NCBI GenBank assembly: GCA_037447605.1
Contig: CM074807.1
Coordinates: 1,779,656-1,843,655 of the forward strand
Direction: 5' to 3'
Source: Zygnema circumcarinatum
Lineage: Eukaryota > Streptophyta > Zygnematophyceae > Zygnematales > Zygnemataceae
Length of the DNA stretch: 64,000 bases
Of this stretch, positions 12,434-30,559 are shown piece by piece. Every line of letters starts with the position of its first letter. Position 1 is the first letter of the stretch. Under the pieces are notes generated by a model. It was not told where the DNA came from. It saw nothing but the letters and a program-made list of their open reading frames with translations, and did no database searches. The position numbers were made by a program, and so were the translations under genes.

Positions 12434-13337
12434 CTTTTATCCCACGTCAGTTCCATCATGCAGGTGACTTAAGTGAGGGAACAGGGTGCAACCTTTCGTG
12501 TTAGAAGAACAGGAGATAGGTGATGCTGCAGAGAGACGAGACCAGCGCTTAGCTTTTTTAGAAGATCGATGTACTAGCTGTTGAAGAGCTCCTTGTGCTC
12601 TTCAAAAGTAGTTAAGATTGGGATCAGTAAACTGAGATGCTCCAATGTACGTAACATCTGTTTAAAAATGTTTGTCCTTCAAGATGAGGCATTTCCCACC
12701 AAAAAGCAGAGCAAACGAATGTCTTGTTTGACTGGGTGGAAAATGGAGCCAGTGTTCCTTGTTCCATGTGTGTTGCTTGTTGCTCGTCCGATAATAAAAG
12801 AGTACTTACTTAGCTTAGCTTCCCATTGTTACACTTAGAAAGGGGCCTTCATTGAGGGTAACTTGATTCGAATTGGCCAATCACAGCGTGCATACGTGGC
12901 AAATCGTGAATGGCTTCCACTTCACAATACTATTAATGGAGTCCCACACCAAAGGCGATGAGAGCTCACCAAAAGCTTCTATCGACAGTGACAAGGAATT
13001 GTAATGAGAAGATATCACCAATTCACTTCAAAAAGACTCTCACATAAAACAACATCACTTTCCTTATAAAAATTTCATGACGAGAACATGAACTTTACAA
13101 TGGATACAAACTCTTGCGTACTCTTGCCTCTCTATACCTCATCTATGCGATTACCGTGATAACATCATTAAGTTATAAAGGCGTCTTATTTAGGTTAAGA
13201 GCCTTCTTATTGGCCAGCTAATTGCCACTTCGATGACGTGTACGACTGCACTGAAAAAATCAACTTTCAGGGAAACGGCTCCATGTACAGTAAACATGAT
13301 TCTAATGATCTGGCCAATGACATAGGTCGAGGCTCTT
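12434..13337. other. Convergent intergenic spacer between PMK and the sorting nexin
   Basis: Holds the 3' UTRs of two convergent genes. AATAAAAG at about 12794 is a plausible PMK polyadenylation signal. No other gene or repeat is evident. Confidence 0.5.
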
Positions 13338-15577
13338 TCAAAACGTGCCATTACGAACCTCTGCTGCAACGGAATGCAGCTCAGGAAAGAGGGCCAAGAG
13401 TACGAGCTCCAGGAGCCTGTGCCCCAATTGCTTTGTGTACACCTCTGACTGCACCATCAAAGAAAAACTCTTTATTTAAGATATTAAGTATAAAGTAAGG
13501 CAGAGGCAGCTCAAGCTGTCTCACACGCTAATTCGTTTAAAGGCAGCGACAAATGTCCGGTTGCAATGTGATTGCATCAAGTCAAATTCTCGACTAGTTA
13601 GGGATTTGTAGGAGTGCGATTTAGTCAAAAAGAAAGAGAAGCTCAAATTTTGCTCGGTTCAAAGTGTTTCAGAAATATCCCCTTGCCTGAATAGAGTCTG
13701 CCAGACACAGAACCTGACCATGTCAACATACAAATTCTCAAAAAAAAGTGCATATGACTCCATTATTTCAGCTACAACCTTCCGACCGCAACGACAGCAA
13801 GGAGAGAACTCCACCTGAAGAATGCTGTAAACATCTCTCACCCCTCGCCTGTAGGCGTGGCTGCCAATCAGGCTGACAAGCGATCCTGGAGCAGCACCTG
13901 TGAACCCACACAAGCTATGCACACGGCTAAATACGGCACCTTTCAGGAAAGGTCTTTAACATTGCCGGCTCCAAAGGAGCAGTCGACAAGATGGCAGTAA
14001 GGCACAGAAATTCACGACTCAGAGTAGACTTTGAGCACTTGAAATGAGCACGTAGAGCTGGAAAGCATGAAGAGACCCAGTAAAACTCCGAATGAATCAG
14101 GAATTCATCAGAGCTGAGACTCCCTTTGGACGTCCCACCTAAACCTCGTAAGCCGGAGCACCTAAACCTCGTAAGCCGGAGCACTTTATATTTCATTTGC
14201 GATGGTAACACAAACGACCTTATCTTATTTTTGCTTAAAAATCCCTCAAAAATCCACTGTAGAAGCAAGTTGCTGCATAACTAGAGAGGCGCAGCCTACC
14301 GAGAAAGATGTCCTTCACCAGCGCTGCGCGCCGTGCAGCCTCTGCGCGCTGTTCCGGGTGCAGGGGGGGTCGGAGAAGGCCGAGGGGGTCAGGGGCAGAG
14401 CTCATGGGGGCAGAACGCCTTGCATAGAAGGAGCCTTCGGGCCACAGGCTCTGCAGGAGAGCAAGCCAAAAACGGCACAAATGCAGCATAAGAAGGCCTC
14501 CAGAACGACTTTTGAAGAGCTTCTGGTGAAGGTGGGACACGAGGAGGTACAGATGGGGGCTCACTGTTCGAATGAAGTCGACACCCGCAGCTGCCGTCTC
14601 ATCTTTGCGGAGCCATTGAATGCCGTTCAAGATGAAATCGTCAATTGCGTCGCCCATGAAGAGCTCCAACACTTGACGAGCAATCCAAAGCACCTGCCTC
14701 CTGGAATGCAGCACAAGGTCCAAAGACACCTTCACAGTTTTAATGCTCCAGTCAAGTTTTCATCTCCAAAACTTAGCACACTTTTTGATAAAAAAAAAAA
14801 AAAAAAAAGCTACAAGCCGCAGCCGCGGCCCAGTGACTGTGCACAGACAGGAAGGAATCTCACCGAAGCCACCAATTCCTGTCCAGCTGAAACGCATTGC
14901 TCACCAGGCCAAGCAGAGGGGCACTCAGCTCCGAGACATTCCACTGTAGGAAAGCCATTCACAAATCAAATCGCTGATCAGGGCATTCTGCGTTGTGAGC
15001 GGGATTGCCTACACGGATGCCCTGCAGTCATTTTCAGAGCCTTCCCTTCTTAATTTAGGGTACGCTTGGCTCAAAATGGCAACTTCTAAATCACACCAGA
15101 AATTCCTGAGCATTGCAGTCATAATGACATCCAACGGCCCCGAATTACCCCTAACAAACTTCTGATGCACCCTCTAAGAGTATGTGAATCTACCTCTGGT
15201 GGAATTGCCATGTCTTCATCCTCCTCCTCCATATACTCTGAGGCTGCCAACGAGCTTCCAGCAGAGCCTCCTTCTGAAACAGTCTCCGGCGGTTCTTCAG
15301 GCCAAGAAAATAAGCTTGTTTCAGCTGTCACCGCAGAGCCTTCATGCTGAGTCTGTTCTCCGCTCTCTCCCTCCTCCCTTCTTTCCTCCACTTGCAGCAG
15401 TGCATGTCCTTCCCCTTCCCCTGCCTCAGCGACAATTGTGCCCTCCCCTGCGGGCAGTGGGAGCGGCATGGCTGGCAGGACCGCAGTTTGTGACTTAGCC
15501 AATGCGGATGTAAACCTAATGAAGCCGTAGCGCTGCGGAAACGGAGTGATAGAGAGAGGGGGGAAGAGGGGGTGAGA

Positions 15578-15617
<40 letters not shown>

Positions 15618-16192
15618 GGACAGGGGGAGAGGGGGAAGAGAGTGGGGGCCGAGAGCGAAAAAAGGGACGAGGAGACGAGAGGAGGGGGGGAGAGGGGTGG
15701 GGGAGGAAGGAGGGAGGAAGGGGGCCGACTTGTGCGGAGTTTGGATTCAAGGGGCCAATTAATTTTCTGCTTAACCTGTTGCTGCAGGCTTCCATTCTGT
15801 GTGATAAAGAAAAGGGGCACATAGAAGCTTTGAAGCTCTGTCTGTCACCAAACTGGCAGTTTCGAACACCAAACAGAAGCGGCAGAGGCATTCGTACGAG
15901 TAGCCCAAAAAGTTGTTCATAAAACAATATCGTAGATGGAGAGAGTCTGGCATAGTAAGAGGATGGCTCGCAGTGCACCTCAGAAGTTGGCGAGAGGAAG
16001 TCCTCCATATCGTGGTGCTCGGCTATACTTGGAACTGCCAAAAGGGCCTGCACTGAAACACAAAGCAGCGCAGCAGCTCAAGCGCGAGCAATAGGCTTCT
16101 TAGCTGCAGCCTGCCTGCATTGCTCTGCTCTGCTTGCGTGCGCACGAGAGCCACGAGAGAGACCGAGAGAGAGAGCATGAAAGAGGGAGAAT

Positions 16193-16250
<58 letters not shown>

Positions 16251-19200
16251 GAGGGGGCGACCTGCAGGTAGAGGTCGAGCTGTGCTCTGCGTCGGAGCAC
16301 GAAGCCGCGGTCGAGGGAGTTCCGTGCGAGGTAGCGCTTGGGCGGCAACTGCACGGGCAGACGCTGCCTCCCCCCGCTGCGCTCCCTCAGCTGCCGGTGC
16401 AGCACCTCGAAGCTGCGATACCTGCACGTAACAGAGAGAGAGGGAGGGAGGGAGACTGAGAGATAGGAACATAAGGGAAGGGAGCCTGAGACGGAAGAGG
16501 GGGGAGTTTGAGAGTGAGAGTGAGATTCAGGAAGAGGGCTTCGAAAGAAGAGACTGCCCACCGTCGGAAGGTGGTCCATGCAGAGTCGTCCGCGTCGACT
16601 ACTGCGATGGAGTACGCCACAAACACCTCTCCTGCACGCCCCTCCACCAAGCGTGCTCCTACCACCTGTCCCAGTGCAGGCAGGCGGCAGAACTGAGTTA
16701 GCCTATGCTGATGTTGTGCTTACAGCAGCACCATGTGCCTCGGCTGGATTAATGGAGCAACAAATTATATGCCTGCACATAAATCGCTCCCTAAAATGCA
16801 GATAGAACCGGACCATAGAGGGCGGCGAACTAGCACCGGGGGAATACGTCAACAATCGAAAGGTCCCTTCTGCAGCGTGTGTGGCTAAACTGGCATGCAG
16901 ATTGGATGGATACAATCGACTGCAGACAAACAGCATACATCCGCTGCTTCTTCAAAGATGCAGGCCTGCTCTCCCAGCACCCCGCACTGCTTCAAGTGTG
17001 CTGCTCACCCTCGCTTGCAGGCGGCCCTGCCCCGCTGTCGGAGGGGGCACCACCGCCATGGCTGCCCCGAGCCAAAGCCCGCGAAAGCGAGCCCTCCCTT
17101 GGGGCAGCTGCTCACTTTGCAAAGGATGCGTCACCGCGGCTGCTCCCCCTGCCTCCTCCTCTACAGCCCCTCCTCGACTGCCCTTTTCGGCACCTCTCTT
17201 CTCCTGCTCCCCTGCTTCCTCTCCTCCCGGGGGTTCAGAGGGTTTACCTGCTCCACTGCCGCCCTGTGAAAGCGGCCATGTTTGTGGGGGCTCGTCCAGC
17301 AGCTCCGCTGGGGGGGCTTTCAAGTTTCGCAAAGCGGAAAGGTGGTGAAGGGTCGGCCGCACTCGTGGCCCTCCATTCCAGCTCGTACTGTCTGCGTTTA
17401 TTGACTTCAGCACGGCAGGTCTCATGGCAGGTCTGCCTGCTGAAGCAGCCTGGTCATCATCAGAATTGAGCATTTCTTCCCGATTCGGGGCGGCACCATC
17501 ACTATGGACGGACATAGCCTCCAAAGTGAAGGCATCTAAGCCCAGCTGCTCTGCCTCAGCTTCCAGCCTTGCTCTCCTTAACGCATTTGCATCAAGGCTT
17601 GCACTACTATACTCTCTGTATCCAGCTTGACCACTCCCCTCCTGTTCAGCCCCGCCACCACTCTCCGCCCCTCGGTCTTTTCGGGGATCTCTCACCCACT
17701 TCACTTCTGCACGGCCCATGTCCCGTTTCCAGACCACAGAGCCCTTCTTCTCCCTCCTCCATGCCTCTGTTCCAACTGCCGACTTTCTTCTCTTCAGCAA
17801 TTCCTCCGTCTCCCTGTACCTTCGGCCCTTGGCCCAAATGTTGTCCAAGTGTTCGGGTGCTAAGGCCTCCACCTTCTTCTGCCTGTATTCCTGCACCTTG
17901 CCCATCCAGTCTCTGGCAGAGCTGCTCTCGGGATCAAGTCGGGCGGGCAGCCCGCGGTTGGGAGTCTCATTGACTAAAGGAGATGGCGACGATCCGGTTT
18001 GTTCAGGCAACGCAGCAACAGCCCGGGGTCCATTTGGAGCCCTGCTAGCCAACCGGCCTTCAGGAAGGCTTGCCCTTCCCCGTGAATGGGAAGTAGACTG
18101 CACTCCTCTATCGGCAGCTGAACCTTCAGTAGATGGCTCACTCCTTGTTCGAGAGTTCGTAGTCTGGGGGGGTGTGGGAGGCCCCTCCTGTGCAGCAGCT
18201 CCCTGCTGAGCCCCCCCTGCCATTTGCAGAACCATATCGTTGATGAAGCTGCCCTCCCGCGCAGTGCAGACATTCATTCAGGGCGGGGTCAGCTGAACCT
18301 GCATTCATGCAAAGTAATAATAACAAGCAGAGCCCGGCAGCGTCCACGGAACAGGGATGTGGCCGTACCTTGGCGAGAAGATGCGGAGGGCTGGGCGCAC
18401 AACGCAGCACGTGGCCACCTCCTGCGCGAGCGCGTGCACAGCGCGGCACTGCGCGTCCTGCGGCCGCAGAAGCTTCGCGGCAGCTGCGCCGACCAGCTTC
18501 CGCAGGGCCTAGAAGACCGAGGGAGGAGGGGCTACTTCAATATTGGCAGCAGGAACTCACAAGGATATTGCTACATGCTGCAGGGGATGACTAGAACAAG
18601 TCTCTGTGGATGGGAAGTTTGCCTGCAAACTTAAAACAGCGGCTGCTATCGTGACGAAGCATGGCAGAATTGCGGAAAAAAGTGTTCATCCGCATAGTGC
18701 CCTGAAGGCACGGCTCACCTTGTATTCGGTCTCGACTGAAAGGCATGCCGGGTACAGTGAGCCGTCCGCATGCATTGCCTGCTTCAGTCGCTGCTCTCTG
18801 TGTCTGGGAGACATAGCATCCAGCTCCTCGCCAATGGCGTCCCTCGTCCGCCTGTAGAGCTCAAGATGGCTCTCCACCACCTCCACTACGTCCCTGCTCC
18901 CACAGGACGGACTCAGGCCCTATTCTGGACGCCAAGAAGGAGCTCTGCTGCAGGTTTGCATATGCATGTTTCCTTTTTAGGACTACGCGAAAGTTCAACG
19001 GGTTCTTTAGTCGAAGTCAATGGACGATGAACAGCAACGGCGACTTTCTTGCCACCTGTCACGGGTTCCTAAGTGGTTTCTATTCAGCCAAATCTGTTTA
19101 AACCAAATTCTGAGGTTGGCGAGTTGTATTCACCATAGGGAGCCAGGGCCATGCCTTGGGATTCAAAACAAACTCACTAACTGTACCTCGTTAGGAAAGT

Positions 19201-20481
19201 GACGAGGTTGACTCGCTTGGCCCTCTGTACAAGCTCTCCCAGTGCACCGCAGATAAGCAGCCGTAGTTCTTCCGGCGCATCCACATCAGGTGTGAGATAC
19301 GCATAAAATGCATCTGAAAAGAAGTCTCTGACGGACATAACACATTCTAATGAATTCCCCCCCTTTGGATAGAAATGCATGCCATTATCTGAATCATCCT
19401 TCCATCTTGAAGCAATAAACCTTTCTGGATGCAGCCACGAATTCCACCAAAGCAAGTAAGGACATGCATGCGGATTGCACGAGCATGCAGTGCAACTCAC
19501 CTTATCGTCAGGTCCACCAACTCCTCCAGAGCCGCTTCCAGGGCGGGGGAATCCATGGCTTGCCGCCAGCGGGTGTCAGCAGCACCTCTGCTTTTTGACG
19601 GCGCAAGGAGGGGGTGGTGAGGCGATAGCTGCTGCACATTGGTAAAGAGGTTGCGGTAGTTTATTACTGGTCTGGTCCTCCATCGCACTTCAAACTCCAA
19701 CGATATGCGCCGCACGACAGCAACTAATATTATGGCCATGGGAATATTCACGAGCAGCGAGTTACTCGTCACTGCATGTCACGACACAATAAATCATAAC
19801 GTACAATAAGAAATCCTAACGCAACGTTCGTTCTGTTAGCTAAACCAGCTCGTGATGAGTTCAAGAATGTGCATTCCATTTGGTGTCCAGTCCATCCGTA
19901 ACTCCACGTTTTCCATCAAAAAACATCATTTTTTTTTTAAAGAGATTGAGACTCAAGGTGTAGAATGTTCTTGCACCGGCCTCCAAAAGTGGAATTATTT
20001 ATCCAATTCATGCAAAAAGCCGGCCTGTACCACTTGCCGAATGTCCTCCACAACAGGACAACCACTGTTCCCTCTTGCCAATATCAGGAGACAATTAGAC
20101 ATGATGCATCAGACACGCTCCAACGCGACTGCAAAGACCCCGCGCAGGCTCGCTCGTCTGCAAGACTTGGTTGCTCCAAAGCCAAGCAAACGGAGCCCAG
20201 TCCTTACTGGTCATGGCGGCCGCGAGCAGCAGCACGGCGGCCAGCGCCATCCCCGCGCGGCTGCAGGCCTCCTCCGCGACCTCCCGCGCGCGCGTGATGC
20301 GGCCGAACGCCAGTCCTCCTCGCGCGGCCCGCCACACGCCCGGCCCTGGAGGCGCCCTGCGGCCCGCGCTGAGGAGCGCGCAGGAGCTGCACAGCAAGCC
20401 GGGCACGGCGGCCTCCTGCAGGGCCAGGACCGCCTCGCAGGCCCTGCAGCGCAGTGGCGGCCGCAGCCGCAGGCGCGCCAT
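13338..20481 (-). CDS. PXA-PX-Nexin_C sorting nexin (SNX13/14/25-like plant protein)
   Basis: Membrane-anchored sorting nexin binding phosphoinositides, probably at endosome or ER contacts (family inference). Exons: 20481-20208, 19771-19501, 19327-19187, 18893-18719, 18508-18369, 18248-17009, 16665-16562, 16421-16262, 16047-15979, 15532-15194, 14943-14864, 14700-14565, 14450-14300, 13897-13815, 13448-13338; phases close to give 1157 residues. Two hydrophobic segments (about 75-92 and 97-112) precede the PXA domain (to about 330). A 1240-bp exon encodes a charged, disordered linker with the plant motif EHLDNIWAKGRRYRE. The PX domain spans about 746-840, with RRYRSF and the proline motif LPPKRYL. 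An acidic linker follows, then the Nexin_C domain (about 975-1150: RRQVLWIARQVLELFMGDA, SLWPEGSFYARR, GSLVSLIG, FPEL). Orthologous to Arabidopsis PX-associated-domain proteins of the At1g15240/At2g15900 type. Confidence 0.88.
15573..15612. repeat. (GA)n microsatellite in sorting-nexin intron
   Basis: Run of GA dinucleotides just beyond the acceptor of exon 15532-15194 within a purine-rich stretch that continues to about 15720. Part of the intron polypyrimidine tract when read on the coding strand. Confidence 0.85.
16164..16256. repeat. (GA)n microsatellite in sorting-nexin intron
   Basis: GA-rich tract abutting the GTCGCC donor of the second PX-domain exon. On the coding strand this is a CT tract filling most of the intron between the PX exon and the next exon. 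Confidence 0.9.
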
Positions 20482-20597
20482 GGCGCCCTTCCAGCGAGCG
20501 AGGGCGAGCCCCCTGGCTGGCTGGAGGGTGCTGGAGGGGCCCTCCGTCCCTCCGTCCGCCCGCCATGGCCACCAAGCAGAAGCAGACGGTAGGGCTG

Positions 20598-20740
20598 ATC
20601 CGTACCGTACGGGTATTCCTGTACGGAGGGACCGAGTGTACGGTCCAGACTGTACGAATGGCGGTTGCGTCAAGGCCAAGGAAAGGAGCCGTTAGGGCCG
20701 TACGGCGATACCGCATCTCGGCCTGTACCACGTGGCGAAA
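20598..20740. promoter_or_regulatory. GTAC-core cluster and G-box region upstream of the sorting nexin
   Basis: Seven GTAC tetramers (CCGTAC, GTACGG) lie 120-250 bp upstream of the sorting-nexin ATG. CCACGTGG at about 20729-20736 and 20811-20818 and GACGTGGC near 20749 are G-box/ABRE-type ACGT elements. Confidence 0.45.
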
Positions 20741-21659
20741 TTAAGTTGACGTGGCAGCCCCAACCGCCAATGGGATCGGGCGTGCAGAAGGACAGCCAAT
20801 GGGGTCGCGCCACGTGGCCCAAAGCAGCCCGGGGGTACCGTATTCGGGAGCCGGCGGCGGGTGGGGCAGCTGCAGTGCGGGCTGGCTGCTGTGGGGGAGA
20901 GGGAGGGAGAGGGAGAGAGAGAGAGAGAGGGGGAGATTGCCTGAATGGGAGTTTCATAGTGGGAGAGGAAGGGGAAGGGGGAGAAAGGGTCCGTGTTGGG
21001 AAGACGACACTTAAAGCAGGACCAATGAATATTTGAGAAGAAGCATTTTATTAAAAAAATAAAGGGAGAAAGGAATCCAAAATGCAGAGGGGTGTAGGCC
21101 TTGCCTCCCGCAGGCTCCAGATAACGCGCCGCACGTGTCCGGCCAGACGGGCCAATCACGACGTGCCAGGTGGCACGGCGCAGTGTGGGCTCCTCGCTCC
21201 CCCCACGTAGCCAACTCCCAGTCAGCCACTTGGCCGCACTGCTAAAGGAGCTTACCGGCCATGGCATGGCACCCGAGCTTTCGCCTCGTGGCTCTGCGCT
21301 TCTCTTTGGGGCCGAGCCGCCCCTCTTTGCAAGCAAATGGTCGAAACGATTCGGAGCGGACAGCGCCAAAGGAAGCAAAAATTACATCAACAGAACTTGC
21401 GGATGCGTTTACTTGTTCTGCCCAAAGGACCGCCATGCTGCCGTTCTGTACCATCGCCAAGAGTCGCATGACTTGTTGCGAACTGCAGCAAAGGAAGGAA
21501 GATAGAAAAATTGGGCAAGAAGGACATAACTTCATCGTGAAGTGGGGCTGTGCCATGTGTTCGGACAAAGAAATGAGCGGCGTGAAGTTAGAGAGCAGAT
21601 TGAGGAGGTCTTCCACCAAAAGAGGGAGGGAGGGAGGGAGGGATTATCTCTCCCACCGA
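20741..21659. other. Divergent intergenic DNA, no supported gene
   Basis: Between the sorting-nexin promoter and the MITE copies. Contains a short GA tract at about 20908-20930 and an AT-rich patch near 21040-21060. Several open frames cross it, but none shows a recognisable domain or splice structure. Confidence 0.4.
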
Positions 21660-21778
21660 CAATCGCTCTCACGAAAGTACTCCGTTGTGGCCGCATCGCG
21701 ATATCAGCGGGGTACTCGTTGTGGCGTTAACCTTGCGAGCGAACGAGCGGACGATTTTGAAGTCTGCCAAGCCCTCCT
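21660..21778. mobile_element. Divergent third copy of the GGGGGTGTCAGAC-type MITE
   Basis: Internal sequence (ACGAAAGTACTCCG, then a GCGATAT core, then GGGGTACTCGTTGTGG) follows the interior of the two clear MITE copies, and the right end reads TTTTGAAGTCTGCCAAGCCCTCC, a mutated terminal repeat. The left end is not resolved. Confidence 0.45.
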
Positions 21779-22385
21779 AAGTGTACGGCATGCCGCGTAC
21801 AGTACGCCTTATGGAGCGTGGCGCGGCGATAACATAGCATAGGCGCGATTTTGCCGCACAGCCCTAAAAGTTAACGGTGGCGGTAAGAAAGGTTGGATCG
21901 GACGTTGGTGGACATGGTACGGTCAATGCGTCGTGGTTCTAAGCTGCATTCGAGGTTTTGGGCAGAAGCCATAAATGCAGTCATTCCCGTGAGAAAGCGA
22001 GCCCACCATCAACTTAGAATGACGACGACAAGGTACCAGAAGCGCTTTCGACAAAATCCAAGCCCACCATTTCTCACCACTCTGTGTGGGGGCCTAAATG
22101 CTTTGCTGACATTTCGCATGCGTAAAGAAAAAGGAAGATGAATCTTACAGCATGGACAAGGTAGCTAGTGAGATATGATCATGAGCGTTTGACATACAGG
22201 ATCTGAGATGCTCAGAATGATGTGGTCAGGCGCAGTAGGGATGTTCAACTTGTCGAGAAAGGAGAGGCCATCAAGAATGAATGGCATGGATTCGTAGAGT
22301 GTAGACTTTGGTTAAGGCTCTGGGCAGCAACAACAACAACAGCAGCAGCAGAAATTTTGATTGGGAATTCTAAACCACGTCACTA

Positions 22386-22542
22386 GGGGGTGTCAGACTT
22401 AACAAAATCTTACGAAAAGCGTTACGAAAAAAAAGGTTACGAAAGTACTCCGCCGCAGCAGGATCGCTATTATACTGGAGTACTCGTTCTGATGTCAAAC
22501 TTACGAACACGCGTACTGAAATTTTTTAAGTCTGACACCCCC
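22386..22542. mobile_element. MITE copy 1, 157 bp, TA target duplication
   Basis: Perfect 17-bp terminal inverted repeats GGGGGTGTCAGACTTAA, flanked on both sides by TA. No coding capacity. The TA duplication fits a Tc1/mariner (Stowaway-like) origin, though the termini are not the classic Stowaway sequence. It sits about 0.8 kb upstream of the DHD-SDH start codon. Confidence 0.9.
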
Positions 22543-22559
22543 TACTGCCTGCGTCCTAA

Positions 22560-23328
22560 ATTCCACCCCTCGGTACGGTCCCGAGCACTGTACGGACGGC
22601 GGGCGGCGCTGGTCCTGCTGCCGCTAGCGCCGTACAGGGGGTTCCAGACCGCACGCGCGACAGCGCGCTGTGGAGGCGCCACGTCTCCATCCATGCATCA
22701 GCGTCGGCGCGCCATGTCGCGGCTGGCGCCCGTCCGCTGGCGATATGTCGCGCAAAGGGCAGGGCCGCGATCGACCGGCACGAGCGAGAGCGACCCGGCA
22801 TGCCACGTCAGCGGCGGGCAGCTCTCCGCCCCGTCCTGACTGGACCGCGCCCTGCGCTTGCCGCACGCGGCAAGGCGGCACCGCGCTGACGTGGTGGACA
22901 CCTATTCGTCCACTCTGGGTTTTTTTTTAATTAATTTGTCAAAACTATCCACGTGGCCCGCGCCCGCTGTGCGTCCTCGCGAGCGCCGTCGCGCGCGCGC
23001 AGAAGATGCTGGCAAACCGGAGGGAAAATGTGGCCAATGAGGGCGCGCCACGTGTTTCCAGTGTATACGTGGCGTGTTGCGAGTGGTCGAGAGTTCTACA
23101 ACTGGGCGTGGCGGGACGCCCTTAGGTAGGCCGTGGCGGCCCTACACTTGGCGGGAGGGAGGAGGGAGGAGGGAGGAGGGAGGAGGGAGGAGGGAGGAGG
23201 GAGGAGGGAGGGAGGAGGGAGCGAGGAGGGTAGAGGCCCTGGCGGAGGAGGGGAGGAGAATAGGAGGAGAGGAGGAGAACAGGAGGAGAGGAGGAGAGGA
23301 GGAGAGGAGGAGAGGCGGCTGCAGAGAA
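22560..23328 (+). promoter_or_regulatory. Promoter and 5' UTR region of DHD-SDH
   Basis: GC-rich. Contains GTAC motifs at about 22572-22635, several ACGTGG elements (about 22888, 22950, 23049, 23067) and a purine-only (GGGAGGA)n/(GGAGGAGA)n tract at 23151-23312 that ends 17 bp before the ATG and would be in the 5' UTR. Confidence 0.5.
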
Positions 23329-29311
<5,983 letters not shown>

Positions 29312-29900
29312 TGCGGAACTGTGAAAGTATCCCATCATTTTTGTTTGCCATCATTAGGCTCTTTAGTCACTAGTTTTACGTTAGAATCATTGCCATTCTC
29401 TAGCTGCAGAGATCGCCTTATTACCTTAAAAGATAGGCATTTTCTAACCTGATTGTACAGATGTATGAAGTAGACAAGGCTCTCCTATAGATCAGAAGCC
29501 GTTGCTTCTCGACTAGGACAGAGCAATATCTACTCTTCTGTAAGCAATTCTTTGAAAATGGAATACGTATGGTGATTTATAAAACCTTTCACCTTCACTG
29601 CAGGCGACGTGCATCCACATCGCCTGCAGTGTACCACCTAGACTTCCGCAAGGTCGATGTTCTCAACAAAATTGAGTATGATCGTTTGATTTGTAGCTGA
29701 GCTTTGGAAATTACACCAGTGAAGTTGCACCGATTCTGGCCAGCATGCAGCAGGGCGAGCAGAGCAGCCCAAAGGACAGCCATTCAGATCATCTGAAACT
29801 TGGCGGGCTCTTCTTTCGGTGTCTGCTTGGGTTGTTTCGAAGAGGGTAAGCGAGCTGACGTCTCACGTAGGCTTGGCCGCGTAGTTAATGAAAACACCTG
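29312..29900. other. 3' flank of DHD-SDH, no gene seen
   Basis: No open frame with a recognisable domain. A short imperfect inverted repeat (GCAGGCGATGTG / CACATCGCCTGC) occurs at about 29603-29629. Confidence 0.4.
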
Positions 29901-29929
29901 AAAACACCTCTTATTATGGAGTAATGTTA

Positions 29930-30330
29930 TTTCCACCCCTTTTTTGGATCAAAACACCCTTTCCCGGTCGTCACCCTTCGGTCGCTTACTCCGCCCTTCG
30001 GCCGGGGAGATTTTAAAAAGGCTTTAAAACGGAAAATGCTTTTTTCACTCGTTTTTGGAATCGATTTTCACCTTTTTCCGTCGGCAAATATTATTTGGAA
30101 TTTCCACACCTTTTTTGTCTACACACAGACCTCGTTTCGCCGGGCAGGTTCTATTTGAGAAAAAAATAGGATTATGAACGAAAAATGATGTTTTCGCAAC
30201 TTTTTTGTCTATACACGCTCCTTTTTCCGTCGGGCAGAATTTATTTTAGAAAAAAGAGGTTTTGAAGCCCTAACAACGCGTCTGCCCCACCGCCCACCCC
30301 CTGCAAGCAGTTAGCGCAACGCAACAGGAT
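29930..30330. repeat. Short tandem repeats upstream of MULE transposase
   Basis: A unit beginning CTTTTTTGTCTA-ACAC, running through a GTCGGGCAG-like core and ending in a TTTGAGAAAAAA-like stretch, recurs two to three times (about 30107, 30199 and in part near 30060). Such repeats are common in MULE terminal regions; a true terminal inverted repeat was not found. Confidence 0.45.
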
Positions 30331-30504
30331 ATGGAGTTCGCTACGCGGCAGGAGGTGATAGAAGATCTCAGGAAGAGCTATAAACAGACAGGAGTGGTCC
30401 TCGTCATCAAGACTAGCAAGGAGAAGCGAGTGGTTTTGAAGTGTGATCGAGGTGGGGAGTATAAGAACCCTAAACACTTTACAAATGGAATGCGCCAAAA
30501 AACG

Positions 30505-30559
30505 ACGTACACCAGACGAACTGGGTGGTGTACGTACACCCAGTTCGTCTGGTGTACGT
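30505..30559. repeat. Perfect 23-bp inverted repeat inside the MULE open frame
   Basis: Arms 30505-30527 and 30537-30559 are exact reverse complements around a 9-base loop. TGGTGTACGT also occurs as a direct repeat (30526-30535, 30550-30559), so the extra material is 24 bp and adds eight codons in frame between YTRRTG and CTFEIVCSS. Confidence 0.95.

Noticed and set aside
16952-18209. Plus-strand ORFs of 134-196 residues
   Set aside because: Antisense to the long linker exon of the sorting nexin, which is supported by its phase and conserved motif.
20095-20731. Plus-strand and alternative-frame ORFs over sorting-nexin exon 1
   Set aside because: The minus frame beginning MARLRLRPP continues by a good donor into the conserved membrane and PXA segment; the rest are shadows.
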